NCBI RefSeq assembly: GCF_030161475.1
Contig: NZ_BSUG01000003.1
Coordinates: 1-64,000 of the forward strand
Reading direction: 5' to 3'
DNA: 64,000 nucleotides
Origin: Tetragenococcus halophilus subsp. flandriensis
GTDB lineage: Bacteria; Bacillota; Bacilli; Lactobacillales; Enterococcaceae
Numbering within the stretch: position 1 is the stretch's first letter; each line of letters opens with the position of its first letter. The notes under the pieces were generated by a model. The model did no database searches. It had not been told where the DNA came from and was given only the letters and a program-made list of their open reading frames with translations. Both the position numbers and the translations under genes were made by a program. Of this stretch, positions 25,355 to 34,978 are shown one piece after another.

Positions 25355-25363
25355 TGTTATTCT
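25355..25363 (+). promoter_or_regulatory. Extended -10 before the 19-aa peptide
   Basis: TGTTATTCT (TGn plus TATTCT at 25358-25363) lies 23 nt upstream of the peptide start. No good -35 box is seen. Confidence 0.4.
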
Positions 25364-25386
25364 ATTGAATAGAGGGGGACGAGTAT

Positions 25387-25446
25387 ATGGAAGATATTTT
25401 CTTTGCGCCATTCGATTGGTTATATCGTCAATTCTCTGGTTCATAA
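25387..25446 (+). CDS. 19-residue peptide MEDIFFAPFDWLYRQFSGS
   Basis: A short reading frame with a strong ribosome site (GAGGGGG, 8-9 nt before ATG), an extended -10 upstream and a hairpin terminator 30 nt after its stop. The peptide is amphipathic and aromatic-rich, without the charge of a bacteriocin or a leader structure of an attenuator. The complete transcription unit around it suggests that it is expressed. No family is recognised. Confidence 0.5.
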   Translation: MEDIFFAPFDWLYRQFSGS

Positions 25447-25476
25447 TTATTGAATAGCCGCTCGAAATACCTTTTG

Positions 25477-25510
25477 AAAGACTTGGCAAAATAGCGTCAA
25501 GTCTTTTTAT
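25477..25510. terminator. Terminator between the peptide and fRMsr
   Basis: AAAGACTTG (25477-25485) pairs with CAAGTCTTT (25498-25506), then TTATTT. Confidence 0.7.
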
Positions 25511-25515
25511 TTGCT

Positions 25516-25983
25516 CTAAAATACTTCTAGTAATTGTTTACAATAATCTTCAAGATACTTTTTATCGGTTTGATCGTAACTATTTATTTCTTTACTATCA
25601 ATATCAAGCACACCGATCAATCGCTGATCTTTAACCATCGGCACCACAATTTCTGAAAGCGCCGCGGAGTCACATGCGATATAATTTTGATGCTCTTTTA
25701 CATTTCCTACGATCACTGTCTGATTTGTATCAGCAGCTTCGCCACAAACACCTTTGCCCATTTGGATTCGTGTACAAGAGACATTTCCTTGAAATGGCCC
25801 TAATATCAATTCATTCTCATCAAATAAATAAAATCCTGCAAATACAGTGTTTGGTAAGCTCATATTTAACAAAGCTGATGCATTAGATAAAGTGGCTAAC
25901 CAATTTTTTTCATCTTTGATCAATTCATTTTGCTGTGAAATCATCATTTCGTAGGCTTTTTGTTTTTCTTCTTTATTCCACAT
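25516..25983 (-). CDS. Free methionine-(R)-sulfoxide reductase (GAF domain)
   Basis: 155 aa, a single GAF domain that reduces free methionine-R-sulfoxide. The family pattern is present: [16 protein letters not shown], then [13 protein letters not shown] with two cysteines, and [16 protein letters not shown] with the third. These three cysteines form the catalytic and resolving set of fRMsr. ATG is preceded by GGAGAGAG. Own unit, terminated at 25477. Confidence 0.9.
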   Translation of the reverse strand: MWNKEEKQKAYEMMISQQNELIKDEKNWLATLSNASALLNMSLPNTVFAGFYLFDENELILGPFQGNVSCTRIQMGKGVCGEAADTNQTVIVGNVKEHQNYIACDSAALSEIVVPMVKDQRLIGVLDIDSKEINSYDQTDKKYLEDYCKQLLEVF

Positions 25984-26000
25984 AATTAACTCTCTCCATT

Positions 26001-27350
26001 TTAATTTTTAAATGAATGCAAAGGTGCAGGGATTCTGCCTCCACGTTGGATAAATTCAGAAGAGCTTGCATCATTGGTTTTCATCACGGGTGCTGAACCT
26101 AGTAAGCCCCCAAATTCAGTATGATCGCCCACATCTTTATCTTTAGCTGGAATGATTCGTACTGCCGTTGTTTTATGGTTCACTACACCAATAGCTGCTT
26201 CGTCTGCAACCATTGCACTGATCGTATCAGCTGGTGTTTTACCAGGGATTGCAATCATATCTAGGCCAACTGAACAAATCGCTGTCATCGCCTCTAGTTT
26301 TTCTAAATTTAATGCACCAGCTTCAACTGCTTGAATCATCCCTGCGTCTTCTGATACTGGAATAAAAGCTCCTGATAGACCCCCCACATGATTACAAGCC
26401 ATAACACCACCTTTTTTAACAGCATCATTTAATAAAGCTAATGCCGCTGTAGTTCCATGGGTTCCGACTGATTCTAGTCCCATCTCTTCTAAAATTTGAG
26501 CGACACTATCACCTACGGCCGGCGTCGGTGCTAAAGAAAGGTCAACGATACCAAAAGGGATACCTAAACGTTTGGAAGTTTCTTTACCCACTAACTGTCC
26601 CATTCTTGTGATTTTAAAGGCTGTCTTTTTGACAGTCTCAGCGATAACATCAAAAGATTCTCCTTTAACTTTTTCTATTGCTCTTTTCATAACACCAGGC
26701 CCGCTAACGCCTACGTTAATTACTTTATCAGCTTCTCCAAAACCATGAAAAGCACCCGCCATAAATGGATTATCTTCTATAGCATTAGCAAATACTACAA
26801 GTTTAGCACAACCTAAATCTGATTTTTCTGCAGTTTGCTTAATCACAGTACCCATGCGTTTTACCGCGTCCATATTAATTCCAGCTTTTGTTGAACCAAT
26901 ATTTACAGAAGAACACACATAGTCGGTTTCTGCCAAAGCCTGAGGAATCGATTCAATCAGTGCCAAATCCGTTCCTTGAAATCCTTTTTCTACTAATGCA
27001 GTATAGCCTCCAATGAAATTTACACCCACTGCTTTAGCTGCTTGATCCAATGTCTTAGCAAATTTCACGCAATCTACACTCCTTGCTTTTGTAGCTGAAG
27101 CAATACTTGCAATAGGCGTAACTGAAATCCGTTTATTAATAATAGGAATCCCGTATTCTGCAGCAATTTGATCACCTACTTTGACTAAATCTTTAGCACA
27201 AGTGGTGATTTTTTGATAAATCTTACTGCAAGCTGTATCAATATCAGCATCAATACAATCTAGCAATGAAATGCCCATAGTAATTGTTCGAATATCTAAA
27301 TTTTCTTCTTCTATCATCCGGATGGTTTCAAATATTTGGTTGCTTTCCAT
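26001..27350 (-). CDS. PFL-family protein (UPF0210/DUF711)
   Basis: 449 aa, related in fold to pyruvate formate-lyase-like proteins but without a known reaction. Typical features are the N-terminal [20 protein letters not shown], the segment [19 protein letters not shown] and the end [12 protein letters not shown]. It follows the ACT-domain gene by 10 nt, an association conserved across Firmicutes and Archaea. ATG has GGAG seven nt upstream. Function unknown. Confidence 0.9.
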   Translation of the reverse strand: MESNQIFETIRMIEEENLDIRTITMGISLLDCIDADIDTACSKIYQKITTCAKDLVKVGDQIAAEYGIPIINKRISVTPIASIASATKARSVDCVKFAKTLDQAAKAVGVNFIGGYTALVEKGFQGTDLALIESIPQALAETDYVCSSVNIGSTKAGINMDAVKRMGTVIKQTAEKSDLGCAKLVVFANAIEDNPFMAGAFHGFGEADKVINVGVSGPGVMKRAIEKVKGESFDVIAETVKKTAFKITRMGQLVGKETSKRLGIPFGIVDLSLAPTPAVGDSVAQILEEMGLESVGTHGTTAALALLNDAVKKGGVMACNHVGGLSGAFIPVSEDAGMIQAVEAGALNLEKLEAMTAICSVGLDMIAIPGKTPADTISAMVADEAAIGVVNHKTTAVRIIPAKDKDVGDHTEFGGLLGSAPVMKTNDASSSEFIQRGGRIPAPLHSFKN

Positions 27351-27360
27351 GTCCTATCTC

Positions 27361-27630
27361 CTAACCTAACTTATGCATAGCGTTAAAAATTTCTTCATTT
27401 TGAATACTAATTTTTACACCTAATTGTTGACCCGTCTTATCTAGCTCTTGACGTATATAATCAAAGCTAGTTTGTTTATCCATATCTAAAATCATCATCA
27501 TCGTAAAATAATCTTGCATAATTGTTTGTGTCATATCCACAATATTGATATTTAATGTCGCTAAACTTTGGCTTACACCTGCCACGATACCGACTTTATC
27601 TTTACCGATCACAGTCAAAACTGCACGCAT
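27361..27630 (-). CDS. ACT-domain protein (UPF0237)
   Basis: 89 aa, one ACT domain (RAVLTVIGKDKVGIVAGVSQ at the start) expected to bind an amino acid or similar small ligand. ATG at 27630 has AAGGGG seven nt upstream; longer in-frame starts place the ribosome site inside the gene. It is co-transcribed with the PFL-family gene and may regulate it. Confidence 0.88.
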   Translation of the reverse strand: MRAVLTVIGKDKVGIVAGVSQSLATLNINIVDMTQTIMQDYFTMMMILDMDKQTSFDYIRQELDKTGQQLGVKISIQNEEIFNAMHKLG

Positions 27631-27732
27631 GGTCATTCCCCTTTTTAATTTTCTTTTTATTATAGCATAGCTGAATTTTCTAAAAGACATTTTACCATAG
27701 AAAAACTTCTTTTGAATCCTTTATTAGATACA

Positions 27733-27780
27733 AAAAAGCAATTAAGGTATTTTTTACAAACTGTACCTTAATTGCTTTTT
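27733..27780. terminator. Terminator downstream of the universal stress protein gene
   Basis: AAAAAGCAATTAAGGTA (27733-27749) and TACCTTAATTGCTTTTT (27764-27780) form a 17-bp perfect stem. Confidence 0.85.
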
Positions 27781-27792
27781 AACTTATTAAAA

Positions 27793-28227
27793 TTATTTAA
27801 TAACCATCACATTACAAGGCGCATGGTTTACAACAAAAGAAGTCGTTGCTCCTACTAAAGCCTGTGCGATCGCCCCTTTACCTGTTGAACCAATAACAAT
27901 CAAATCAATCGCATGTTCTTGTGGTAAATCCATACCGATCATTTCTTTAGGCGAACCAATTTCAACGATTCTTTCGATATTGTTTACACCAGCTTGTTGC
28001 GCAGTTTTTACTTTATCATCCATATCTTCTTCAATATTTTGTTTTTCATCTTTTAACAAACGAGAAAAGGCATAAGCGCTGGTTGTCAATTCAACATCGT
28101 TAATAATCCGAGCTAAAAAAACAGTAGCATTATTTCGTTTGGCAATTTCGATTGTTTCTTTAAAAGCTTTTTCCGATTGATTAGATCCATCAAGAGCAAC
28201 TAATATTCTTTTATACGCTTCTAGCAT
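27793..28227 (-). CDS. Universal stress protein (UspA family)
   Basis: 144 aa cytosolic nucleotide-binding protein. It begins EAYKRILVALDGSNQSEKAF and has the ATP-binding pattern IVIGSTGKGAIAQALVGATT followed by SFVVNHAPCNVMVIK. ATG at 28227 has GGAGGCG with 8-nt spacing; the open frame extends 59 codons further upstream, but without a start signal. Divergent from rimM. Confidence 0.92.
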   Translation of the reverse strand: MLEAYKRILVALDGSNQSEKAFKETIEIAKRNNATVFLARIINDVELTTSAYAFSRLLKDEKQNIEEDMDDKVKTAQQAGVNNIERIVEIGSPKEMIGMDLPQEHAIDLIVIGSTGKGAIAQALVGATTSFVVNHAPCNVMVIK

Positions 28228-28366
28228 TGTAAGCGCCTCCTTTTCTTTTATTATATCATGAACGAAAAAAATACCATAGTATTTTTTTACATAAACCAGC
28301 AAATCTAGCTTTCGCTTTCTAAGCGTGCTAAAATAAATGAGACGATACAAGAAACGAGGGAATATA

Positions 28367-28891
28367 TTGGTTGAATATCTAGAAGTGGGAAAAATTGTAA
28401 ACACACAAGGAATTAAAGGAGAAGTTCGTGTACTTTCACAAACCGATGCTCCACAAGAACGTTATCAAAAAGGTGCAAAATTAACTGTTTTTGTAAAAAA
28501 TAAAGAACCTATAGAATTAACCGTAGCGAGTCATCGAAAACATAAAAGTTTTGACTTATTATCCTTTGAAGGCTACCCTTCCATTAACGATGTTGAAGGT
28601 TTTCGAGAGGGTATACTGATGGTGCCTAAAACTGAACTTACACCATTAGACGAAGCCGAATATTATTATTATGAAATCATTGGTTTAGATGTGTATGAAG
28701 AAAATGGAGAAAAATTAGGGCAGGTAAAAGAAATTCTTGCGCCTGGTGCAAATGATGTCTGGGTGGTGCAAAGAAAAAATAAAGCTGACGCCTTGATTCC
28801 ATTTATTAGCTCTGTCGTGAAAAAAATCGACCTAGAAAATCAAAAAGTTTTTGTAGAAATTCCAGAAGGGCTGTTAGATGATGAAAATTGA
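28367..28891 (+). CDS. rimM: Ribosome maturation factor RimM
   Basis: Binds ribosomal protein S19 and helps 30S assembly. 174 aa. The N-terminal RimM domain starts [20 protein letters not shown], and the C-terminal PRC-barrel contains [20 protein letters not shown]. Start is TTG at 28367, with GAGGG six nt upstream; an ATG ten codons earlier has no ribosome site. It overlaps trmD by 11 nt. Confidence 0.95.
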   Translation: MVEYLEVGKIVNTQGIKGEVRVLSQTDAPQERYQKGAKLTVFVKNKEPIELTVASHRKHKSFDLLSFEGYPSINDVEGFREGILMVPKTELTPLDEAEYYYYEIIGLDVYEENGEKLGQVKEILAPGANDVWVVQRKNKADALIPFISSVVKKIDLENQKVFVEIPEGLLDDEN

Positions 28892-29615
28892 TGTATTAAC
28901 GTTGTTTCCTAAAATGTTTGAAGGACCTATGAAGGAATCCATTTTAGGTAAAGCACAAGAAAATGGACAACTAGAGATGAATATTTCAAATTTTCGAGAT
29001 TATTCAGATAATAAGCACCATACTGTAGACGATTATCCTTACGGTGGCGGTGCCGGCATGCTTTTAAAGGTACAACCGATTTATGATAATTTACAAGCCA
29101 TAAAAAAAGCGGGTCCGGAAACTAAAAAACGTATTGTATTATTGGATCCAGCGGGTACTCCCTTTAACCAAAAAATGGCGGAAGATTTTTCTCAGGAAGA
29201 ACATTTAGTATTTATCTGTGGTCATTATGAAGGTTACGATGAACGTATACGCTCTTTAGTAACAGATGAAGTGTCTATCGGAGACTACGTGCTAACTGGT
29301 GGCGAATTAGGGGCAATGGTGATGATCGATGCAACGGTACGCTTGTTACCTGAAGTATTAGGAAATGAAGTATCAGCAAAAACCGATTCCCATTCAACTG
29401 GCTTACTAGAACATCCTCAATATACACGACCTGCTGTATTCAATGACATGGAGGTGCCCGAAGTTTTAAAAAATGGGAATCATAAACTCATCGAAACTTG
29501 GCAATTAAAAGAAGCACTGCGACGTACATGGCAACGCCGACCTGATATGTTAGAAAAAATCAAATGGACGGACGAAATGAAAAAACTTTTGCAAGAAATT
29601 AAACAAGAGGAGTAA
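28881..29615 (+). CDS. trmD: tRNA (guanine-N1)-methyltransferase
   Basis: Makes m1G37 in tRNAs that read CUN, CCN and CGG, using SAM in a SPOUT knot. 244 aa beginning [15 protein letters not shown]. Contains [24 protein letters not shown] and the knot [14 protein letters not shown]. Two consecutive ATGs are possible (28878 or 28881). Coupled to rimM. rplS, which often follows trmD, is absent here. Confidence 0.96.
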   Translation: MKIDVLTLFPKMFEGPMKESILGKAQENGQLEMNISNFRDYSDNKHHTVDDYPYGGGAGMLLKVQPIYDNLQAIKKAGPETKKRIVLLDPAGTPFNQKMAEDFSQEEHLVFICGHYEGYDERIRSLVTDEVSIGDYVLTGGELGAMVMIDATVRLLPEVLGNEVSAKTDSHSTGLLEHPQYTRPAVFNDMEVPEVLKNGNHKLIETWQLKEALRRTWQRRPDMLEKIKWTDEMKKLLQEIKQEE

Positions 29616-29661
29616 TAATGTAACTGTCATAAACTCATTTTTATTAATGGAGGTTATTCTA

Positions 29662-30707
29662 ATGTCTCTTGGCATCTCCATGCTTTTTACTTTTACTGTC
29701 GCATTTATAGGGGCAAAAGCTGGACAGAAACTACATTTACCTGCGCCTTTTATGATTGGCAGCATGCTTGCGGTCATGCTTTTTTCTGTACTCACAGATA
29801 CTGCTTATTTTCCCCAACAAGCGAAGGTGATCGCGCAAATTGTAGCCGGTATTTTTATTGGTCAAAAATTGACTCGTAATGATGTGATCAATTTAAAATA
29901 TGTAATTAAACCAACAATTTTACTACTGCTGATTTTAACCATTAATACCTTTATTCTAGGTTTTGCTTTTGCTTGGCTGTTTAATTGGAATGTGTTAACT
30001 GGGCTTTTGGCCTCTACACCTGGTGGTTTAATGGATACTACTTTAATTGCAGCGGATTTTGATGCCGAAATTCACGTTGTCGCGATTATGCAATTAGTAC
30101 GTAGTGTGGGTGTGCTGCTACTTTTCCTAGCTGGATCAAACTTTTTTCCACTGAGGAAGCCTCAGAAACAAGCGAGAAAAAAGATGATCAGAAAAATCAA
30201 AGACCCAAGCTAAATAAAAAACACTTTTTAATCGTTATGTTAGTTGGAATTTTGGGCGGTTTATTGGGTCATGTTTTAGGTTTTCCAGCTGGAACACTTA
30301 GTCTGTCTTTGCTTTTTTCTGCTTTATTTAAATTACGTACTAATATTAGCGCTTTTCCGATACAAATCCGACAGTTTGCGCAAATTTTAGCTGGCTCTAT
30401 GGTAGGTGCAAGTTTTACGCGTGAAGTCGCATCCTCTTTAAGAACTTTTCTTATTCCAGCCATGCTTTTAATTGTTATCTATTTATTCATCAGCTATCTC
30501 TATGCGCAGATAAACAAACATAAGGGCTGGTTAGACTTTACTTCGGCTTTGTTTGCTTCCTGTCCAGCAGGTGCTACCGACATTGCACTAATCTCCGCGG
30601 ATTACGGGGTCAATATGAATAGTGTTGCTATGATTCAAATCGCTCGTTTGATTCATGCGGTTGGAATTATGCCTTTATTGTATCAACTTGTTAGTTTATT
30701 TCTTTGA
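29662..30707 (+). pseudogene. AbrB-family membrane transporter, interrupted by a frameshift
   Basis: Two reading frames together make one AbrB-family (PF05145) permease of about 348 residues. The first frame (29662-30213) gives the N-terminal repeat with PAPFMIGSMLAVMLF and STPGGLMDTTLIAADFDAE; the second frame (open from before 30150 to 30707) gives the C-terminal repeat with SCPAGATDIALISADYGVN. The switch falls at a run of six Ts (30142-30147): with seven Ts the frame continues as TEEASETSEK into the second part through a plausible cytosolic linker. It may be a real loss, a phase-variable tract, or a sequence error. RBS GGAGG precedes ATG 29662. Substrate unknown. Confidence 0.8.
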
Positions 30708-30713
30708 AAAAGT

Positions 30714-31490
30714 TTAAGTTTGATCTGCATACTTCCACCAAGCTGTGGTAGCTAATATACCTAATAGGCTCATTAGGATAACAATAACTATACTGACAGG
30801 ATTAAGAATAGGAACTCCAGTGATACCACTTGCTAGTGCAGGAATCGACCAGGGGAAAAATTCGCCGTACCCTATTGCAGCAATAAGTTGGGAAAAGACG
30901 ACCGCGATAATGATAAAGGTAAGTGGAGGTAAGAAACCACGCCCTACACTAGCAAAAAATGCAACAGGTGTAGATAAGGAGATTGTCAATAAAGAACTGA
31001 TTATAAATGTCTCAATACCTTGTAACAGTACATTCAATGAAGAACCAGGAAGTTCAACAAAGTATCCTACAATAAGACTTGTGATAAATACGGCCACAGA
31101 AAGTATACAACACCATAAAAAGACAACGGTGAATTTGGAAAGTACGATAACACTTCGTGGTATTGGTAGAGCGAGCAAATCTTTTATCGTTTGATCAGAA
31201 TATTCTCTGCCAAAAATCCAAGCTGTACTAAAACCAAACACAAACAAACCTCCAATAGAAATCGCTTGTGCAAGTGAATCTAAATACGACGACCAACTAG
31301 CGATTCCTAAAATTTGCGCCTTTGTTGAAATAACTCCCAAATTTTCTGCTAATTCAGGATCCTTTAAAACGAACATAAAAAATCCAGCTGCAAAAGGAAG
31401 CAAAGAAAAAGCTAATAAGCCAGTTAATGGTAATTTAGATTTGAAAAATTTTTTCCATTCTATAGGGATGCAAATAACTGACTTTCTCAT
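30714..31490 (-). CDS. ABC-2 type transporter permease
   Basis: 258 aa with about six membrane segments. The N-terminus is cytosolic and basic (IEWKKFFKSKLPLTGLL). A short cytosolic stretch FGREYSDQTIKDLLALPIPR is typical of ABC-2 permeases such as BcrB or NatB. Preceded by GGAGG and by the ATPase gene at one-nt spacing. Part of the operon tetR-ATPase-permease; probably an exporter for a drug, peptide or lipid-like compound. Confidence 0.88.
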   Translation of the reverse strand: MRKSVICIPIEWKKFFKSKLPLTGLLAFSLLPFAAGFFMFVLKDPELAENLGVISTKAQILGIASWSSYLDSLAQAISIGGLFVFGFSTAWIFGREYSDQTIKDLLALPIPRSVIVLSKFTVVFLWCCILSVAVFITSLIVGYFVELPGSSLNVLLQGIETFIISSLLTISLSTPVAFFASVGRGFLPPLTFIIIAVVFSQLIAAIGYGEFFPWSIPALASGITGVPILNPVSIVIVILMSLLGILATTAWWKYADQT

Positions 31491-31491
31491 T

Positions 31492-32427
31492 TTAGGTGTC
31501 CTCCTTTTCTTTAATAGTTCTTAAAAAGAACTTTTCTAAATCCTCTTTTTCAACTTTTAATAGATTAGGAGGATAGCCGGCCTTCACAAGTATGGTGATG
31601 ACTTTCTCAGGATTACTTATGGCATCTTCATTAGTAATCTGTAGGTCATTTAAACCTTCCTCTAAAACTTTTACATCATATCCTGACTGGGATAAAACGC
31701 TTCTCATTTCTTTTTTAAAAGGACCATTCAATATAAGCGATTTTCCCAATTGCTGTTCAAGTTGTGTGTTACTGATCTTCTTAATTAACTTTCCATAATG
31801 GATAACAGCAATATTTGTCGCCATTTTGCTAATTTCTTCTAATTTATGGCTCGATATTAAAATTGTTACTCCGAATTGTTCTGCTAATTCAATTAACAAC
31901 TGACGAACTTCAACAACACCTGCAGGATCCAAGCCATTGGTAGGTTCATCAAGAATTAAAACTTGAGGTTTATGTATCATTGCTTTTGCTATACCAAGAC
32001 GTTGGTTATTTCCTTGAGAAAGATGTTTTACTTTTTTTGCTTCATACTCTTTCAATCTTAATTTCTTTATAATCCAGTCAATTCTATACTTATCTTTTAT
32101 TTCCCTTAACTGACGAACAATTTCTAAGTTCTCTCTTACGGTTAATTCGGGATATGAATAAGGTGTTTCTACAATATAACCGACATTTTGCCAAATTTCT
32201 GTATTTCTTTTATTAATCTTTGTGCCTTGAATAAAACATTCGCCCTTTGTAGGTTTTACCATACCTAATAACATTCTTATTGTCGTTGTCTTCCCCGCTC
32301 CATTTAGTCCCAGAAAACCAAATATTTCCCCTTGCTGAATTGATAAATTCACATTATCAACTACAGTGTTTTTCCCATATTTTTTAGATAAATTAGCAAT
32401 CTTAATAACTTCTTTCATTTTTATCAC
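31492..32427 (-). CDS. ABC transporter ATP-binding protein
   Basis: 311 aa. Walker A LGLNGAGKTTT near residue 45, signature LSQGNNQRLGIAKAM near 140, Walker B VLILDEPTNGLDP near 160, and the switch histidine in LISSHKLEE. The C-terminal extension of about 85 residues resembles BcrA-like ATPases. Start is GTG directly after the TetR stop, with GAGGAGG upstream; an ATG three codons later is an alternative. Energises the permease encoded next. Confidence 0.93.
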   Translation of the reverse strand: MIKMKEVIKIANLSKKYGKNTVVDNVNLSIQQGEIFGFLGLNGAGKTTTIRMLLGMVKPTKGECFIQGTKINKRNTEIWQNVGYIVETPYSYPELTVRENLEIVRQLREIKDKYRIDWIIKKLRLKEYEAKKVKHLSQGNNQRLGIAKAMIHKPQVLILDEPTNGLDPAGVVEVRQLLIELAEQFGVTILISSHKLEEISKMATNIAVIHYGKLIKKISNTQLEQQLGKSLILNGPFKKEMRSVLSQSGYDVKVLEEGLNDLQITNEDAISNPEKVITILVKAGYPPNLLKVEKEDLEKFFLRTIKEKEDT

Positions 32428-33021
32428 TCAGTCCTCCTCAATGATTTGTTGCGCAAGTCCTTTTATCAATACCTCCAATACTTCATCAAATTGTTTTTCC
32501 CCAATTGCTTCTGTATGCAGCATACTCATAAAAATCGCTCTTAAGGAAGCAGAAACTAGATCTCCACTTATTCCTTTTTTTAATTTTACATGAGAAAGAA
32601 CTCCTTCTATCACTGTTTCATCAAAGGAGTGATGATGAGTAATCATGTCTTTAGGTAATTTTCTCATTAATAATTCAATTTCTTGATTTTGAAGAATTGT
32701 CATCACAAAAGAATATCTTATATTTTTATAGGAGTTATAAAGTAATTGTGTAAATTTTTCAACATTAATATAATCTTCTTTTTTTAAATGATCTACTAAA
32801 CCAGTCATCATATTTTTTTGATATTCTTCTAAAACGACAAAAAAGAGCATTTCTTTACTAGGATAGAAACTATAAAAAGAACCTTTCGATATTCCTGCCA
32901 TTTTTGTTATTTGCTCAACTGTCGTTTTTTGGACACCATATTTAAATAAACATTTTCTGGCGACTTCATGTAATTTCTCTTCTATAAATACTTTCTCATC
33001 CTTACTAAATGCAGTAGTCAT
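32428..33021 (-). CDS. TetR-family regulator of the ABC operon
   Basis: 197 aa. Helix-turn-helix at about residues 15-60: ARKCLFKYGVQKTTVEQITK, then MAGISKGSFYSFYPSKE. The C-terminal domain is helical and holds the ligand pocket. First gene of its operon, stop directly abutting the ATPase start, so it most likely represses this operon and responds to the exported compound. ATG follows CGGAGGTAATT. A direct repeat GACCTAT occurs twice upstream (near 33103 and 33117). Confidence 0.9.
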   Translation of the reverse strand: MTTAFSKDEKVFIEEKLHEVARKCLFKYGVQKTTVEQITKMAGISKGSFYSFYPSKEMLFFVVLEEYQKNMMTGLVDHLKKEDYINVEKFTQLLYNSYKNIRYSFVMTILQNQEIELLMRKLPKDMITHHHSFDETVIEGVLSHVKLKKGISGDLVSASLRAIFMSMLHTEAIGEKQFDEVLEVLIKGLAQQIIEED

Positions 33022-33228
33022 AATTACCTCCGAAAAACTCTATGAATTTTTGTGTATTTATAGTCATATCTTAACATGAAACTATGTATTTTTCTATTAA
33101 ATGACCTATTAAAAAGGACCTATATTTTATTTAATTTCTTTGCAAAACAAACTTAACGGCTTTTTATTTTAACTATCATAGAAGAGTGCTAAAATAATAA
33201 CACAATAGAATTTATAAGGAGCTAGATG

Positions 33229-34329
33229 ATGAAAAAGCTAATCAAATTTTTTCGTGAAGACCTTCTTTTCAGTGTTTCACTTTTACTAGCTATAATTGCT
33301 GTTATTTGGGGTCGTTTTTCCATGCAAGATATTAATATTAAAGTCATTGCAACACTTGCAGGCTTGATGCTAGTTATCAACGGCCTAGATAACAGCGGTA
33401 TTCTAAGCTATTTTGGTCATATTTTAGTAAGAAAAAGCGTATCTTTTAGACAATTGATTCGTTATATTGTACTCCTGAGCTTTTTTAGTTCAATGTTTTT
33501 AACAAATGATGTTGCTATATTGACTTTACTGCCTATTTACTTGCGACTAACTCGATTTATTCCTAACCGTCAAGCGGTATTGTTAGGTACAGTTTATACA
33601 ATTGCAGCGGCAAATCTGGGGAGTGGTTTTTTCCCGTTTGGAAATCCACAAAATTTATTTTTATATTCCTATTATAAAATACCTTTAATAGATTTTTTCT
33701 ATTCTACTGCTTTACTAGCGTTTATTTCTTTAGCAATATTGATGATCTCTATACAATTTATATCAAAAGAACCGCTTAGTTTAACGGTTACAGACAATCA
33801 ATTTGATCATAAAAAAACAACTGTGTATAGTATTTTAATGGTCATTATGATTGCTGGGGTACTAAATATTGTTGATTATCTTTTCACCCTTGCAATTGTC
33901 ATTGCCGTTATCTTTTTTTGGCAACCTAAACTTTTTAAGACCATCGATTATCGCTTGTTAGCGACCTTTGCCTTCTTTTTTATTATCGTTGGAAATATCA
34001 GTCAATCTGAGAGTTTAATTCATTGGCTCCAATCAATTTTTACGAACTCAAGAAATACTTTATTAGGTAGTATTTTGACTTCACAAGTTATTTCTAATGT
34101 ACCTGCAGCTATTTTACTGGCTCCGTTTACAAAGTTCCATCAAGCACTTCTTTTAGGTGTGAATATTGGCGGTTTAGGTACATTGATTGCTTCTTTAGCC
34201 AACTTGATTGGTTATAAAATCGTAAAACTACAAGTTCCCAATGATCGTAAATATTTTACCCGTCATTTTTATCTAGTAAACGTGGTTTATCTATCGCTAT
34301 TAACACTGATTATTTTATTTATTATTTGA
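33229..34329 (+). CDS. ArsB/NhaD-type (IT superfamily) permease
   Basis: 366 aa integral membrane protein with about 10 segments. Motifs of the ion transporter superfamily: FFSSMFLTNDVAILTLLPIY near residue 85, NLGSGFFPFGNPQNLFLY near 128, and the second half SQVISNVPAAILLAPFT near 292. It may move an anion or act as a sodium/proton antiporter; the substrate cannot be told. AAGGAG precedes two adjacent ATGs; the second gives better spacing. Confidence 0.82.
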   Translation: MKKLIKFFREDLLFSVSLLLAIIAVIWGRFSMQDINIKVIATLAGLMLVINGLDNSGILSYFGHILVRKSVSFRQLIRYIVLLSFFSSMFLTNDVAILTLLPIYLRLTRFIPNRQAVLLGTVYTIAAANLGSGFFPFGNPQNLFLYSYYKIPLIDFFYSTALLAFISLAILMISIQFISKEPLSLTVTDNQFDHKKTTVYSILMVIMIAGVLNIVDYLFTLAIVIAVIFFWQPKLFKTIDYRLLATFAFFFIIVGNISQSESLIHWLQSIFTNSRNTLLGSILTSQVISNVPAAILLAPFTKFHQALLLGVNIGGLGTLIASLANLIGYKIVKLQVPNDRKYFTRHFYLVNVVYLSLLTLIILFII

Positions 34330-34397
34330 AAAAAACAAAATCAAACGAACAAGCAGAACTTTTTTCTAAAAATAATGCTTTATTGATTATAGACATC

Positions 34398-34439
34398 AAA
34401 AAAGAACCGAGCACTAAATCCAGTGCTCGGTTCTTTTTT
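34398..34439. terminator. Bidirectional terminator between the permease and citX
   Basis: AAAAAAGAACCGAGCACT (34398-34415) and AGTGCTCGGTTCTTTTTT (34422-34439) form a perfect 18-bp stem. It ends both convergent transcripts. Confidence 0.92.
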
Positions 34440-34447
34440 GTATTTAT

Positions 34448-34978
34448 TTACTCTTTGTCTATAATTTCTGCAATTTTTTCCTGCATTTCTTCTACCGAAT
34501 GCCGACGCTGGCGCCCACATTCTTTAGCCTCTCTATGACAAATCAAACATTGCCTTGGAGAAAGATTAATATCCTGCCGACTGATACTTTGTAGACCGTC
34601 TGCAAAATAGTGAACATCTAGATCAAACAATCGTCCGTAAGGAAAGTTTTCTTCTAAATCAATCATCATTTCTTTTAAAATCATAGGTGAAACATCTGCT
34701 AAAAGATAAAATTCAGGACCCGTTTTGAGATCGTATGCTACGTTATAGAAAACATGAATATTCGCCAATCTTTCTTTAATCTGTGTGACCATCTGTGAAA
34801 AAACTCGGCTTAGTACAATCGAGTTTTTCACAGGTCCTGGAATATTCATTGTTGCTAGTAACAATGAAGCATCCGGCCATTTATTTAATAAAGCTTCTTG
34901 GTGACTCGCTCGTCTTTCGCGCGTCTCAAGCATTTCGCCTAAAGATACTTCAGCTCCTGAGAAAACTTCTTCAGACAT
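34448..34978 (-). CDS. citX: Citrate lyase holo-ACP synthase CitX
   Basis: Transfers the phosphoribosyl-dephospho-CoA group to the serine of CitD. 176 aa. The family pattern is LLETRE-like in GEMLETRERRASHQ, then SLLLATMNIPGPVKNS and the Cys-rich RQCLICHREAKECGR near the C-terminus. Last gene of citCDEFX, overlapping citF by 8 nt. Confidence 0.92.
   Translation of the reverse strand: MSEEVFSGAEVSLGEMLETRERRASHQEALLNKWPDASLLLATMNIPGPVKNSIVLSRVFSQMVTQIKERLANIHVFYNVAYDLKTGPEFYLLADVSPMILKEMMIDLEENFPYGRLFDLDVHYFADGLQSISRQDINLSPRQCLICHREAKECGRQRRHSVEEMQEKIAEIIDKE

Noticed and set aside
28228..28404. 59-codon N-terminal extension of the universal stress protein
   Set aside because: The frame is open upstream by chance and overlaps the rimM promoter and start; the ATG at 28227 has an ideal ribosome site.
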